64,000 bases of DNA from Chytridium lagenaria (GCA_025449115.1 JAHLKC010000055.1:167933-231932), one strand, 5' to 3'; counted from the first letter of the stretch, positions 21,312 to 35,635 are shown. Notes: a model not told the origin generated them from the sequence alone. A program made the numbers and translations.

Positions 21312-23677
21312 ATGGCTGGAAACAGCAACGTGCACACCCCGGGCACCGCAAGGGTGACCCGTAGCTCCATTAAAGACCACCTCTCCGTCCAGAAATCAGG
21401 GCTGGTGCCCACAACACCATTACTGGCAGCCAAGAGAAGGATTGCTGCAACAGACACCAAGAAAGCGCGCAACGATGTTGATAGCTCGCCTGTGCTGGGA
21501 AGGGAGCCGAGGAAAAGACCTAGACTATCGCTTGGTAGTGATCTGACTGTGGGTCACGGTGTGTCTGCGGATGAGTTTAGACCAAAAGGGATAAACTTGG
21601 AGAAAAGTTTGATTGAGGCACGGTAAGAGGCGGAGGATGAGGTTGGACCATTGCTCATACGATCTCAATCGATTATGTTAAAGTAGTGAGAATGTCGCCG
21701 ATACGGATGCGGTTGTAAATATTGCCGATGCGGTACCTTTGCCTAGGTATGTAGATCTGAGATTATTGTTATTGATTTTGCCAACAGAGAATCCCCAGAC
21801 CTTGCCCTCCCAGTAATCAGGAAGCAAGCTGAAGAAGTTACACCTGATAAACTCAAGAAGATATCCATCACTACGCCAAATATTCAAGACGCAAAGAAAC
21901 TTGACTCCAAACTCCAATTGCGAGATTTAAAAGCACCCGCTCTCTCATCTTCAGCGATCACTATCCATTCAAAACGCTCGTTTGACGACTTTGTATCCTC
22001 CGACGTATACTTGACGCACGTAAAGACGTAAGCGTTGTCTTCTCATTGTCTTTACTCAATTTTCCGAAGCAAAACCGCCGAAATCACCAGCCTCGACACC
22101 ACCAGCAAAACACACATATTCTCCGCCCCACTCCGACCCATCAACCAACCCGCCTACAAAAAATACCAGTCTCTCGTTTTATCCGGCCCAATCTTCCTCT
22201 CCCCACCCACTATGAACTCCTTGAACGCTTCTTTGTTGCACTCGAGTATACCATCTGTTTCCTTAGAAATCGAGACCAAGCGGGTGTGTTTGAGCGTTTC
22301 AGAAAGCCCGTAGAAAACATGGCGAATCGGACGTTTACGTTGAAGCATTTAGAAAGAATAAGGACGGTACTGCCGGAAGCTTACACGTACGCGGCTTGTC
22401 GAGCTGTTTCGGAGGATGGGGAACGGAGAGTTAATTCAGTATGCCTGGAGATGGTTAATTTGGAGAATGAAAGTGATGGGAAGGAGATTGATGGGATTCC
22501 TGTGGAGGGAGATGAAAATCGCAGAGAAGAGCAAACCAATGGACGCGAAACGGAACTCAAAACGTACCGACCTTGGGGAAATCAACTGGTGAAAAGGCGG
22601 ATTAAGTTTCACAATAGACTTGTTGAGCTAGTAAAGCTGGAACATAGCGTGAGTCTTATATATAGAAAGTTATTTGGGAAACACGCTGTTAATAATATTC
22701 TAGAAATTCCTTAAAACACTTCCGTATGAGATCAAGGATGACCCTGAAAACCTTACAGCATGGCATAGCGATTTCAAGCTTGATAATGTGCCTGAAGTGG
22801 AACCCACGCCTATGCCCCAACTTCAGAGATATGTTTCTAAAATGGAGCAGATGGACGCGAAGGCTAAGGCTGAACGGGACGCAGAACGCGCGAAAGATGC
22901 TCAGCCTATTCAAAGTGGTACGCTAGATGTGAAGGAGAAGGAAAAGGTTGAAGTTATCGAGGGGAAAGTTGAAGGAGCCGTACAAGGCGATAAGAATGGC
23001 ACGGAGGTGAAAGGCGAATTGCAGCTACTATGATAAATACGTCCGTTAAGAAAGATGCAGAAAATGTAGAAGTCATTATTGCAACGCCAGTTGAAAAGAA
23101 GCCTCTTTCTCGTGCAGCGGCGCTTCTTGAAAGGGTTTGTACTTGTTGCTTTACAGTTGCCTAGTCCCTCTGGTCTCTCTCTTGACGTACTTTGTCTTTT
23201 CTAGATCCGGCTAAAGGAGCGTAAACAAAAGGAGGAAGAAATTTACAGGCCAAAGCTGAAGCCAGAGGAGATTCGCAAGAATGCTATGCTTAGTAGGCTT
23301 CCTGATCTTGGTCAGGCAATAGCTTTGTAAGTTTCTCAATGTCGTTACTTTATCTGTTTGACTGACGGTATCGCTAACTTCACGTTTTAGCCTTTTTTCC
23401 AGCTCGCAAAAGAAGGCAATCCCATTAAAGGAGGTTGGCGATCATTTAATCACAGCAGCCAAGAACCCATTATCGCATTGTAAGATATATTTTACTGTCT
23501 ATTTCTGATACAATTTTAGCTGAAGCTTGCGACCACGTCAGGCTGCTCTCAGAAGTCTGCCCGGAATGGTGCAAGGTCATTAAATTGACCGCTGGTGCTG
23601 TTGTTCGACTTGAGCAAGTTCCTTCAAGGTTGCAAAAACTCAAGGAACGCGTCGCGGCTCTTTTGAAACCAAAATGA
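21312..23677 (+). CDS. CDT1: DNA replication licensing factor CDT1
   Basis: Loads the MCM helicase at origins together with ORC and Cdc6. The N-terminus is basic and disordered (KKARNDVDSS, REPRKRPRLS). The central CDT1 domain reads LPTHYELLERFFVALEYTI, FERFRKPVENMANRTFTLKH and LERIRTVLPEAYTY, then RRIKFHNRLVELVKLEH and a FLKTLP end. The C-terminal winged helix begins KKPLSRAAALLERIRLKER and includes LSRLPDLGQAIAFLFSSSQ, SEACDHVRLLSEVCPEWCKV and the end ALLKPK and stop. Two single-base frame slips lie at about 22185-22192 (just before LPTHYELL) and about 23018-23027 (before MINTSVKKDAE). It is preceded by only 193 bp after the PDE9 stop. Confidence 0.88.
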
Positions 23678-23921
23678 TTACACCATTTGCGGATTTGTCT
23701 TTCAAAATGGAGTCGCAAACGCGTTGGAATTGCATTTCTAAGAACTCGACTCATGGATTATGGGGCACGGATCCTGTATGTTGAATAGTGGTTTTTGTAG
23801 ATTGATGTTTGGTGTGTAATGGTGTAATAAAATGGTGATATTATTGTAACTCGCACTCCTCTTTTCGGATAGATGTCGGCCATGCTGATGAAGGAAAAAA
23901 CTTTTGGTGAATTTTTCTTCC

Positions 23922-25898
23922 ATGCGCATCCGAATCCAGATTGACGTGAGGGACGACCTGCTCCAGGCTTCTGGACTACCCACACGATGCTGGCTTCCTG
24001 TTGACCCTGCACGCCATGTCACCATTGGAGACCTTGCAAACCATATTGTCTACAATTGGGGGTTGCATGGCTTGAATCTTGCGTTAGAGATGGATGGATT
24101 TCGGTTGATGGATCATGACCAAGCGGGGCTCTTGCTAAGGGATAATGACCTTGTTGTGTAAGAATCCCTCGTCTTTTGCAGGTCACTTATAATGATTAAG
24201 GGTGAAAGAAGATGCACTCCGAATAGCTTATGGTGAAACTGGACTGAGGCAACAACTTTCACTGCAGCATGAGGCATCCCCGGCTGCAAGCTTGAAGAGA
24301 AAGCGGTTCGAGACACGCATGGAGGTTGACGAAGATACTGGAACATCAGCTGGATCGACGCAAGCAATAATAATTTCCAGGGAACCGTCTCCTGCAAAAA
24401 GCGCTGTCGAACCAGCCAGGAAGGCTGTAGCTCCACCCATACCCAAACTCGCCGATAATCTTTTTAAGGACCTTTTGGAAGCGCTGCCAAAGAAGAAGAG
24501 AGTGAGGTCACGTAAGTCTCGTAACAAGGTCGACCCTGTTGATGGCGGAACGCCTGCTTTGGTGGAACCCTTAACGCTGGCCTCTCGGACAACCACGAAT
24601 GTGGTCGCGGAGATTGCCCCGCCGCTTTCGCTAGGGAAGGCGAAACGAAAGCTTATTGAGAAGATGAACAAGCAGCCAGCGACTCATGTGAGGTTTAATG
24701 AGGCTCAAGAGGAGAGTGAGGAGGATGAGGATGAAGATGAGGAGGAGAAAGTTGTCGAGAGTAAGCTCAAGCAGGCGAGTAAGCAGCAGCCTAAAAAGGT
24801 TGCTATGAGCGACGTCAAGTTGCCTCCTCCAAGGATCACGCATACGGCTGTCTACCTATATGACTCTCATCAGCCGCGGAATTCGAATTGGAATAAGACA
24901 AATAAGACACTCTATAATTCCTGGGGAGGGATTGACGAAGGGAAACAGGAACTCGAACCATCGGTTAAATCTAAGCCCGAAGAGTCTAAAAAACACGTGA
25001 AAAAGGTAGTGGAAGAGGAGAACGAAGAAGATGAAGAGGACAAAGTTGGGGAGGAGGAGGCGGATATCGTTGCTGTTAAAAAGGAAAAGGAAAATTGGAG
25101 CAAGGCAACGAAGAAAGACTGTGAAGAGGAGAGCTCAGAAGAGGGTGAAGTGAGTGAGGAGAGTGAGGAGAGTGAAGAGAGTGAGAGTGAGAGTGACGGG
25201 AGCGAGGAGAGTGACGAAGAGGCCGTCAAGCCAAAGAAGTCTATTCCACAAACCGTTATAACGAGCAAGACGTTAAATGGGAAGAAGGTCGATGAAAGTG
25301 AAGAGGAAGGTGACGAGGAAAGTGACGAGGAAAGCGACGATGAAAGTGATCAGGAAGAGGAAGAGAAGGTACAGGCAAAGAAAGCAGTTCAGCACACCGA
25401 CGCGAAGGGCAAGATGATGAACGGGAAGAAGACGGACGGTCGTCTCGCCACACCAGCAAAGACGGCAAATGGAAGCACCAGTCATGCTGTTCCTACGCCT
25501 CAACCGACACCACCTCAAGTCAAGGACTTTTCAAAGTTTCCTGTTTTAAAAGGATTACCTCATGTCGGCTCGGTACTAGCATACAAGGTAGATGAATAAC
25601 ATTTGCACATTTCTTATTAATGCTTTATTAGACATTGGAGATGTCATCCTCCTACACGCCCGAGCTCTCAGGGTACAAGGAAGGAACCGTCATCTCTGTT
25701 GATTCGCGCTCGGCTATGGTCAAGATTCGAATCCATCCACAGTATGTTAACACTGTACCGATAATTCAAGCTGGATGGGGCAAATTTGAGGTTGATATGG
25801 GAGAAGATGGCGAATACTTGGTTGAGAGCATGAGCGCGCCCAGCGATACTACCGAACTGCATGTGTCAGCTCTCGTGCAGGCGAGGGTCATTTATTGA
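23922..25898 (+). CDS. COIL: Coilin (Cajal-body scaffold protein)
   Basis: Coilin organises Cajal bodies, where snRNPs mature. ATG at 23922 gives MRIRIQIDVRDDLLQ, then CWLPVDPARHVTIGDLANHI and LEMDGFRLMDHDQAGLLLRD, the ubiquitin-like N-terminal self-association domain (about residues 1-80). Exon 2 (about 24201-25587) is a long disordered region with KKKRVRSRKSRNK as a probable nuclear signal and Glu/Asp/Ser-rich runs. The C-terminal part, LPHVGSVLAYKTLEMSSSY, TPELSGYKEGTVISVDSRSA and GKFEVDMGEDGEY, matches the atypical Tudor-like domain of coilin, especially the SSYxPxxSxYKEG motif. Three exons, no frame break. The stop lies 91 bp before the CEP290 start. Confidence 0.87.
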
Positions 25899-25989
25899 TT
25901 TCTTTGTTTTTTTACATACACGAACTTGTCCGGTATCATTAGCGGTCTGACAAATTTAAATCAAAACAATTGATGTGCTGTCTGCCGTC

Positions 25990-28900
25990 ATGGGCGACTC
26001 ATTCAAGCCAAAGAAGGCCCAGCTGGACTGGGATCGCATCGAGTCAATCAACTTGGATGCGCTCATAGCGGTAAACATGTCTTTCTTGTCCATCCATGAG
26101 TTATCCTAAAGGCTTGCATCGCAGGATGAGGCAAAGCTGGAGGACCAGCTGGAGACATTGTATCCGCTATTGGTCAAGGCTGCTGTATCGATGGACGACC
26201 CTAAAGCTACTCCGCAGACATTGATCAAGCTTTTTAGGTTGACGCAGCTTACGATGGAGTGAGTGGGAACAGGATTGGTACTCTAAGTTGACCGAAATTC
26301 TTTAGATTAAAGAATATGTATTTAGAGAGCGCAGAGAGCCAGATTCAAACACTGGAAGTGAGTTGGAAGATGGAAGTTTGAAACTCTAACCGATGGGTTC
26401 TAGGAAACGGTGAAAACTCAGACCACTGAAATGAGCCGGATGAAAACCAGATCCGGAGGAAGCTCGGGACTGCCTCCTTCTGCTGGTGCGAATGCATTCG
26501 TTCTTGTAAATGTTGACAGTCATTAGAACTTCGCACTTTGAGGGAGGAGAATCTGGATTTGGAACGGAGAAATGAGTTGCTTGCCCGAGATCTGCAGAGG
26601 GCGGAAGATAGTTTGGAGAAGGAACTCAAGTTTAACCAAGAGCTTAATGCGGTAATTGGCATCAGTCAATATCGTTGTAATTAAACGCTATTTCTACAGA
26701 GTTTGACGGAAGAGAAGCAACGATATGCACATCTCGTCGAATCAACACGACAGCTCGAAAATGACATGAAAGAGCGAGAAACGCAGATGCTGGCTCATCG
26801 GCAACGTCTCGTATCAAAAAATGCCGAAGAAGAAGAATTCCGGGCTCAGCTCAAGGTTTGCACGTAGAATTGCATCCATTTCTTACATGCGTAGGAAAAA
26901 AACAACGAAATCAATCGATGCTTAACTGAAATTAAAAAACTCAGCATCCAAAATGCGGACCTTCAGAGTGAGGTTGAAATTCTGACTCAAGAATTAGAAG
27001 CGACCGTTGGAGAGCTCGAAAGGTGCTTTACAGCTGTGATTATATATTGACTTTGCAAAGAAATGCGAAGGAGCAGGATTCTACTCAGCAGATTCTCATT
27101 AGCAACGATATCTCAATTGACGAGCTCACTGAGGAACGTGACAGTTTGAAGATCAAAGTTGATGAATTGAGCCATCAACTGAACGAGCGAGGTATCTATC
27201 TTGCGCTCTTCAAGTATTCTTACATGTGGAAGATATTAATGAAGGGATTGTCGTCGGAAGACTAAAAGAGCAACTACTTTCGGCTGAGGTAGATTCATTA
27301 CTTTTTTCTTTGCTTAAATTCCTTAGAATCGTCTTCGAGAATCTGAGGCCAACTTAAAAACCGCCCAAAACAAAAATTCGCGGTACATGACCGAAGTCAC
27401 GTCTCTTAAAGAAGAGCTTCAACTTAGCAATACAGATGCAATACGAAAGGAATTGCTTGAACGCGGTGAGTTCATTTCCAGATATCGCGTCTAATGGATC
27501 TTTAGATGACGTTATCAAAAACCTTAAATTAAAGCTAGAGGAAGCTTACCGCGATTTTGAGTTACTTAGTCTGGATTGGGATCGTGTGGATAATTTGCTA
27601 AAAGGAAAGGCGGGCGTCGATATTGAGAGCTTGAAATCGCAGGCGATTACAGCTAAGAAGTTGCAAGAAAAGGTTGACGCGTTGAGAGATCGGAGAGGAG
27701 CAGATGCGGATCATATGACAACACTTAAAATTCAGGTTGAGGAGAAAGAAAAGGAGTTGATTGAGCTGAAGGAGCGAGCGGAGGCATATGAGAAAGGTGA
27801 ACTCATCTTTAATCATACATGTTAAAGATTTTTCAAGGGGTTTACGGATTAAAGGAATCCATCAAGGAAATTAAGGACCTAAAACTCCAACGCAGTATCC
27901 GCGACCGGGAAATCGCCACGCTTACAAAACAAATCAACGATTTTGACGCTCAAGTCTCAGACCTCGCCGATGAGAACGAGGAGCTCCGAAATCGTCTTGG
28001 TCTAGGCCCACAAACGTCCATCGATCTCAGTAATGTCAGGTCGAGCAAAACAGTGGAGCTTCAAAAGGCGAGAGCATTGAGCGCGGCACTAAAGAAGGAA
28101 GTGGATTCGTTGGAGGAAGAAAGAATTAAACTGAAGAGTCTGTTAAGAAGTGAGGCCCTTGTCACTGGGGAGAGGGCTGCGTCCATCGGACTTAACGCGG
28201 AAGAGCTTGTTGCTGTGGAGGAGTATGCAGCACGGTTGAGGTCAGGGGATCGATCTGATCCTACAATAGCGGCAAGGTAAAGGAGCAAGTTGTTTATGGC
28301 TGACAAGCTTTAGGCGCAAGACCTGTCGTAATAAACCGGTCAACTTGAGAAGCTTGTGATTGAATTGGAGAGACTTCACATCGACGGAGAGGACAATAGA
28401 AAGAAAATTGAAGACCTTCAGGTATTTCAACGTTTTATGAAATCTAACTTCAAAGCTTCAACTATCAAACACGCAAAACAAAAACCGTGCACTTGAAGCC
28501 GTCATCCGTGAAGTTTCTACGACATTCGTAAAAACCAGATCCGACGGTAAAGATGAACCAGAGATTCTGGAACGAAGTTTATCACCATCCAAAAGTTCGG
28601 ACGTAAGACTACCACCGTTTGACATATCCTTTTTAACATTTGCAGAAAAAAGATCTGGCTATGGTTGAGAAACTTGTAGCAGTTCTCGAAAACAAAAACT
28701 TTAACGACGTCACCCGTGATCTTGACGGGAACGAGGGAATAGAGGAGAACATTCTTCAAGCCAACACCATTCTACGAAACGAGATAGTTGCACTTAAAGC
28801 AAAGCTTGAGCTTATGGAAAAAAGAGCGCAACGATGAGAAACGCAGGGGCAACGCTCTTTACGAGGAATTAACAGTTTTGAAAAAAGAAGTCCCGAAAAG

Positions 28901-31900
28901 CCAAAGCCGAAATTCTAAACCTACCCGCGGAACTTCTATTAGGATCCGTTCATGATTACAGTTCAATTGTTGAACAACTTGTGGAATGTTTGAGGGAGCT
29001 TCATGTAAAAGATCATGAACTAAGGGAATGCCAAGAGTCGATAGAGAAATTTGATCATTTCTATACGGTTATGGTGGGAAAGCAACGACATCTCTATAAA
29101 GAGTATCAGATGCACAAAAAGGAATCTGCGGAGAAAATTCAGGAATCCGAGGAAGCCCTTCGAGCCGCTAACCTTTCACGTGAAGCGGCAGAGATAAAGG
29201 CAAATGATCTTGATAAAGTGATTTCGACGTTGAAGGATGGGACTCATGACACCATCAAGCGCGAATTGATTGAGAGCCAACGCCGGGTCACTGTTCTTAA
29301 AGTAAACGAGATGAACCTTAAGCGACGTTACTCCTCTCTGGCTGACGTCGAAAAGAACCTTCGGAAGGAAAACGTCAAACTTCACGAGGACGTTTTGTGC
29401 CTCGACAACGCTGCTCGACAAACTATTGGCCGGTTAATGCGAAGTAAAAAAGAGATCTCTCAGCGTCTTGATACAGTATTTCAACGCTTAAAGATTCTGT
29501 GCCGAAAGCGGATTACAACACGGTTCAGAGCCGTCTGGATTTATGCAGGCGAAGACCAGATTATTTTTGGATAAGGAACGGTCTTGGATTGAGGATAGAG
29601 AGAGAAATGAGGGGGAGGCGAGGGAGTTGATCCAGCTCCGGCGTAAAGTAGAGCAACTGGAATCTGATATCTACGAGGCGCATGAACTAGTAAAGCTTCT
29701 TTTTAAATAATTTCTTTAACATGCTATAGAACAAGCGACTGGGGAGTTCTTTAAAGGAAGTTGAATCAGCAAAGGTACACTCAAACCGGAAACGAAGCTT
29801 ACTATTTCTTAGGACTATAACTACCAAACAAACTTTCCGATGCACTCCATAAACTTGCTCGTCTCGAATCCTCGCAAGAAGTCTTACACAGACGCGCAGA
29901 GCTTGCGGACAATAAATGGAAGACGTTTGAGGAATCCGAAGGTCAGCTGAAAGCGAGGCTGAGGGAAGCCGAACAACTTTATCGCGAAGCTTCAGAAGAG
30001 ACCATCAAATTACGAGAACTCAACGTTGATTTACGAAATAAATGGGAAGGCGGGGCGACGCGAAAGCAAAAGGAGGATTAGAAAGGAAAATAGAAGGGTT
30101 GGAGGAGGATAATCTTAAGCTTCGAGAAGATATAAACCAATGTAGTTTTATCCACTTTGATACTATTCCCTAACTCTTCATAGACAAAGACCTCGCAGAA
30201 ATGCGGGAAATCAAGCCTCCGAGCTTTTAAATCTCCATAAAATGGACCAAAAGGAGAAACAAATCCTCCGCGCCGCTGTCGAAGAACTTCAAGTTGAAGG
30301 CGACGATAAACTTCTCATCGGAAAACTTCATCACCATATACTCGCTTTGCAAGTTAGCGAGGCGACGGCATTGAGGAAGCTTGAAGTGGGGAGATCAAAG
30401 TGTTTGAGGCTGGAGACAGCACTTTTAAATGCTGAAAGAGCGATAGAGGAGAAGGAGAATGTTATCTTTGACTTAGGAAGGAGAGTCGGAAGCATATTAA
30501 TGCTTACAAAAGACGGTCGTAGATTTGCGAAGTAGAGTGTATGGGCAAGTAACGTTGACAAGCATGAGGTAAGCTATGATATAAAATAATTTGACAAAGG
30601 CAGCGTACTTGTGACTTGTTACGGAGCATTGATGCACGAAGATCTAGCCTGGAGAAGTCTCTTGCTGTTTTGGAAGAAGAAAAGCAAGAACTTCAAGGTA
30701 AATATTTAAATTTATCCACATTTATCAATGTTGTGAAGGCAAACTCGCTGAAGCCGACTTCAAGCTCGACTCTCAAGACGAACTCGTCAGCGTTCTTAAA
30801 AAGAATCAAAGCTTCGCAAAAAATCGTCGCCTGGCAAAGCAAAATGGCGGACGCACAGCTTAATAACCTTAAGCTCACACGGGAACTCGATTTGATGAAA
30901 AGCGGGACGCGGCGGCGCAGAACACCATCGACGATTATCTAGGTCGGATATCAGCAATGGAAGAGGATATTGTAAAGATCCAAATCAAATCTGATAGACG
31001 CGAACTGGAGTGGGATAAACGGCAAGAGGATCTTGAGAGGAAGCTTGGGACTTTAGAGGATGAGCGAGAGGTTGTGTTGAGGAGTTCGGCGACTGCTGAA
31101 GTGAGATTATTGGATTGCCCGCCATTAACGCGGTTCTAGGTAAAAGCTATTGTGTTGGATAGGTCTATGCCGTTAAGCAAGCAACTGGAATCTTCTCTGC
31201 GTCTTCTGTCGGAGAAAAGCCAACTTGCTTCCGCACAAGAAATGAAGATCGCACACCTTGAAGCAGAGGTCTCCACTCTTTCGAAAAAGCTCGAAGACGC
31301 AATACGAAGAACTGTTGCAAAGGATTCACATATTAACGAATTAAGGCAAACTGTTGCGACAAGAGACCTCCGCGAAGTTGATATCGAAGAGAAGATTGGT
31401 GAGTTACAGCTTTTGAAAACTCTAATCATTTTTCAGATGTACGCACTCGGAATCTGTATAGTGACAGGGAAGCTGAAGCCATGCATCGCGCACAGGAGGT
31501 TATCATGTCTCTTCAAAAGCAGTTGAGAAAGAAAGAGGAGCTTGTGGATAAGTACAGAGATATGATAAAGTCGATAAGAAGGGAGACTCATTCTCAAACA
31601 AACGTAAGCTCATCATTTTTTCCATCATGCTCAAGCTCTATAGGCCGAGAAAGCAGGAAAAGAGGAGTTGACAGAATTAATTAATGAGATGAACGATAAA
31701 AATGTCGCAAATCTTCAAAAACCGAGAGACGTCAAGGTCATACCTATGGAGCAAAGGTAATATGGCAAAATGAGCTGTTAATATAGTCGTAGCATCTTGG
31801 CCCAATTGTTGAAGAACTTGAAAAAATCCTCCAAGCAAAAGAAAAAGAGGTGAACCGTCTCCAAGACCAGATTGTAGCTCTAGAATCCCGCCACGAAGAC

Positions 31901-34817
31901 TACAAGCACCTCGCTCATCAAGAAATCCAGCTGTTCGCATGGAACTCGAAGATCGCAAGAAAACGGAAGAGAAGCTTGAACGTCTAATCGAACAACTTCG
32001 CGGAGAAGTCACGCAAAGCATGATGGATTTAAGACCTGTGGCTGATATGGAAGCTGAAGCGGAGGCTGCAAAATTATTGAGGGAACAAGTTGTGAGACTT
32101 AGGAGGGATGTTGAGAAGAAAGATTCGAGGATTATGGCGATGGGGAAGGCGCTTGCAAAAATGGAGGATGCGATGGTGAAGAATGCGGAAGAGACAACTG
32201 AAATACAGATTCGACGGGCCAGGATAGGACCTCAGGAGACGATCAACCGAGGATTGGGCATCTTGAAAGCAAATTGGACAGGTGAAATTGATGCTTTTCC
32301 CAAATATTGCCGCTCACATTATATCAGGGCGACGAAGACTGTTGAAACCCTCCGCCGGCAGTGCACAGAGAAGGATGAATCGTATTCAAAATTACGATCG
32401 GAGTTTGGTAAGGATTTAAGTTCCTTTTAGTGCTAACCAGTGAACAGGCAACCTTGAGAGGCAATTTTCAATGCAATCAGAAATCCATAAAAGAACTCAT
32501 AAAGCCCTGAAAGAGAGCGAGTTTAAGCTCAAAAAACTTAACGAACGATATTCCACTGAGAATTTATCAAAGAAGAGCGGGGGAGACGGGAGAAGCATGG
32601 CGACACAGACCCCAGAGGATATGTTCAGGCAAAAAGTAGAGAGATCAGCATCGGATCTTTCACGGGAGCAATGGGAAGTGGAGAAAAGGCTGGAGAAGAG
32701 AATCCAGGACTTGAGGTCCAAGCTTACCGATAAGGTAAATTATGCTCCAATATTTATATTTAACTTCTTTAAGGTAAAAGAGAATGAAGATATGAGGAAA
32801 GCAGAGGCAACATTGAGGGATACCTTGGAAAGAACGGAAAGAGACAGAGCTCGTTTACAGCAGAAAGTTGCAGCGCTCTCGGATAAAAGACGTCCAAACC
32901 GGTCCACGGAATCTCTTCGACGTCAACCACATGATTCCTCTTCAAGCCACAGTGAATCCATGAATTCACTAAATCACGTTGAATCCTCCAACTCACTCAC
33001 TGAAACCTCCGAAACCATCATCGACCCCGACATGCCCGCCTCCGAAATTGAACTTCACCACAAACTCCGCAAAAGCGTCGTAGATATTAACCACCTTCAA
33101 CACGCCATCTATAACTCGAATCCAAAATCACGTCTCTCCGCCAAACCACCGAAGTTGACCAACAAAACGAGATCAATGATCTCAAAAACGAGCGGAAAAA
33201 CTGTTGGAGCAAATCCGGATGTTGGAGGAGTTGAATGATCATTTGAGGAGATGTAACACGTCTCAGGGATATCGGGAGTGGGAATGCCGGGAGATTATGA
33301 AACGGGAGAGGACTTTGATTATAGAGCGGAGCCTGGGGAACGGTCGAGGAAATTGGTGCTAGTGTTGGAGTCAAGGGTGAGAGACCTGATGCAGAGGATT
33401 CATGTGTTAGATGGGGAGAAGGTGCGGGTGGAATCAGATGTTCTCGCGGCAAAGTTTGAGAAAGAAAAAGCGATTGCGAATGCAGAAAGATTGGAACGGC
33501 GGGCAGCCGAGCTGGAAAAGGTGACTTTTTTTCCTTCGTCACAGGACATTATTCTAAGTACGTTATTGCAGAGCTTGGAAGAGCTTCAAAGACTCGACGA
33601 AGAAAGAAACGAACACATTATGTCAAACGGAATACCTGGTCTCAATGTCAGTCTCGGCCAAATCAGGGTCGCCACTACCCGTCTCCTTGCCAACAAATCC
33701 CACGACGAAATCGTAGCCGTAGTAGACCATCTCTCTAAATCCATGGAACGCCTCAAATACGAGAATGACAGTCTAAAAAAGAGTGGCGCGAGCAACATCA
33801 AATACATGGAGATGCTTAAAGAGCTGAAGATATTAAGAAAAGAGAAGGTGATAATGGCGGATCTTGAACGTGCGAGGGCAGCAGCAGCTGTCCAGGTGAA
33901 CAAGTAAGATCATTTCAAGTTGTGGGAACCGTTGACTTATAATGTATAGAGTGGAGGCGGAAAATCAGAGATTGAGGAGACAAGCAAAGAAGGAATCGGA
34001 TAAAGCCGCAAGAGCAACTGCGTATGTGCAGGAGCTTGAATTGATGAAGGAGGGGTTGGTGAATGAGGTTGCTATGCTGAAGAATGCTGAAGATGGGCAG
34101 GGGCCGGATTGTGGAGGCTTTGGCGGTGCTGATATGCAAAACACCTTGAAGAAATACTCTGAGGAGGTTGCACGCTTGGTGAGTATCGTCAAAAGACGTA
34201 TTTATGCTAATGATCTTGGAATCGTAGAAAGGACAACTGGCTGAAAGGGATGTTATGATTGCTAATTTGAGGTCAACCGAGGGAACCACACCTCAGATGG
34301 CTGAGGAGATTCGCAAGCTTCGACGCGAGGTATAGAGGACACATACATATTCTTTACTAACCTTAAACAGTCTGACGTGTGGAAGGCAAGAGCAAGCAAG
34401 GCAACGCGAGATCTTTCCGGAGTTTTGGAACCGCGCGATGTCGTATCAGATTCTGAAGACCCTAACGGCGGTTTAGAGCTGGACTCTCGAGCCGCAGATT
34501 ACGTAGAAGGGCTTCGCGAAGAAAATCAGGACTTAAAAGGTACAGGTAGACAAAGAAAATGATCTCTTATTTCCTTTATATACAGCCAAACTCGCTCAAT
34601 TCGACAATGGATTTATGGATGAAGTGGAAGATCTCAAGTCCAGCGTAAGAATTGACTTTCCCGATACAAAATCTAACACCGACCTAAGTACAAAGATATT
34701 GTGAAGCGTAATCTCTACTACGAGGAGCACATTCGTAACCTCTGTCGAATGTCAGGCATGTCCTCAGAGCGCATTCTCAACGTAGAGCCAAGTCACGAAA
34801 GGCGTGCCGAATTCTAA
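25990..34817 (+). CDS. CEP290: CEP290, ciliary transition-zone coiled-coil protein
   Basis: A very large coiled-coil protein of the basal body and transition zone that builds the Y-links and gates entry to the cilium. ATG at 25990 (MGDSFKPKKAQLDWDRIES), then LIKLFRLTQLTME, matching the family N-terminus. Diagnostic stretches: VYGLKESIKEIKDLKLQRS, IRDREIATLTKQIN, LADENEELRNRLGLGPQTS, KVNEMNLKRRYSSLADVEKN, LHHHILALQVSEATALRKLE and LKSSYKDIVKRNLYYEEHI near the C-terminus. More than 20 short introns interrupt it; almost every exon is heptad-rich. Some exon frames around 28270-28400, 29570-30240 and 31700-31940 could not be joined by eye and may contain base errors. Stop TAA at 34815-34817. It implies a flagellated life stage. 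Confidence 0.9.
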
Positions 34818-35635
34818 ACTAAATAAACAGATTTCCTTCTTGACATCGTTTTACAGAGTAACTCTTTTACTAACTGGAAATAAAGTAAAGTATCCATCCC
34901 AACTGTCGGCGCCGAGCAAAAATAGTATGCCAAGCCGCATACATCACCGCAACAAAAGCAGCTAAGCTTGGTTAGCTTGTTAAACTCCGAATAGACCCAA
35001 AGTTTATTTACAAGCTGCTCCATCATTCATACAAACTGTGTTGAAGTGTTAAAGACTTCTACAGCTGAGAGCCCGCTCTAGATGCATATGATTGATCCAC
35101 ATAATTGATCCTCATTCATGTGGACGGCAATTGTATGTACCATAAGTCTTTAGAGGTTACTCTCAAGAGTCAACGATCTGGAATTCCCCGCATGAGCGCC
35201 GCCTTCTTTCCTCCATCACGGAGATTCCAGCCGACCCTCCATGACGGCCCCAAGTTCAAGAATCCTGCTGTGCATAAAGGATTGGACGGCCTTTCAAATT
35301 CATGGACTTCGTTACAATTTTTTTCCAATTTCGTTGGACGTGGCAGAATTCACGATTTATGGAAAGCTAAAGTCCCAGCAAGTCCACGACACGTCTCAAG
35401 AAAATAAAAGGGCGGGCGATGTCCCCGGATGTTCTCCTTCATTCTCTGTTTCAAATCTCATACGTCAGCGTCTAGCGAGCACCTTAAAAAGCAATTTGGT
35501 TTCCAGCACCTCATCGACATACAGCAGCACATTCTTCCTCACTCTTACAAAGAGCAGCTACAAGCTACAAACAAACACAACAACATCACACCAGCCCTTT
35601 TACATCATCAAAATTAGCAAACAAAACTCGCAAAT
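34818..35635. other. CEP290 3' flank and small-HSP promoter
   Basis: No gene seen. Weak TTCaaGAA pair at 35255-35262 could be half of a heat-shock element, but a third adjacent unit is missing. Other open frames here lack motifs. Confidence 0.35.

Noticed and set aside
24912..25268. Minus-strand Ser/Leu-rich protein opposite coilin
   Set aside because: It is the antisense of the Glu/Asp/Ser-rich region of coilin, a common artefact of GA-rich codons.
32769..33542. Minus-strand genes inside CEP290
   Set aside because: They are antisense shadows of coiled-coil exons with no domain and no splice logic.
35255..35262. Heat-shock element upstream of the small HSP gene
   Set aside because: Only two of the three alternating GAA units needed are present, and it is about 370 bp from the ATG.
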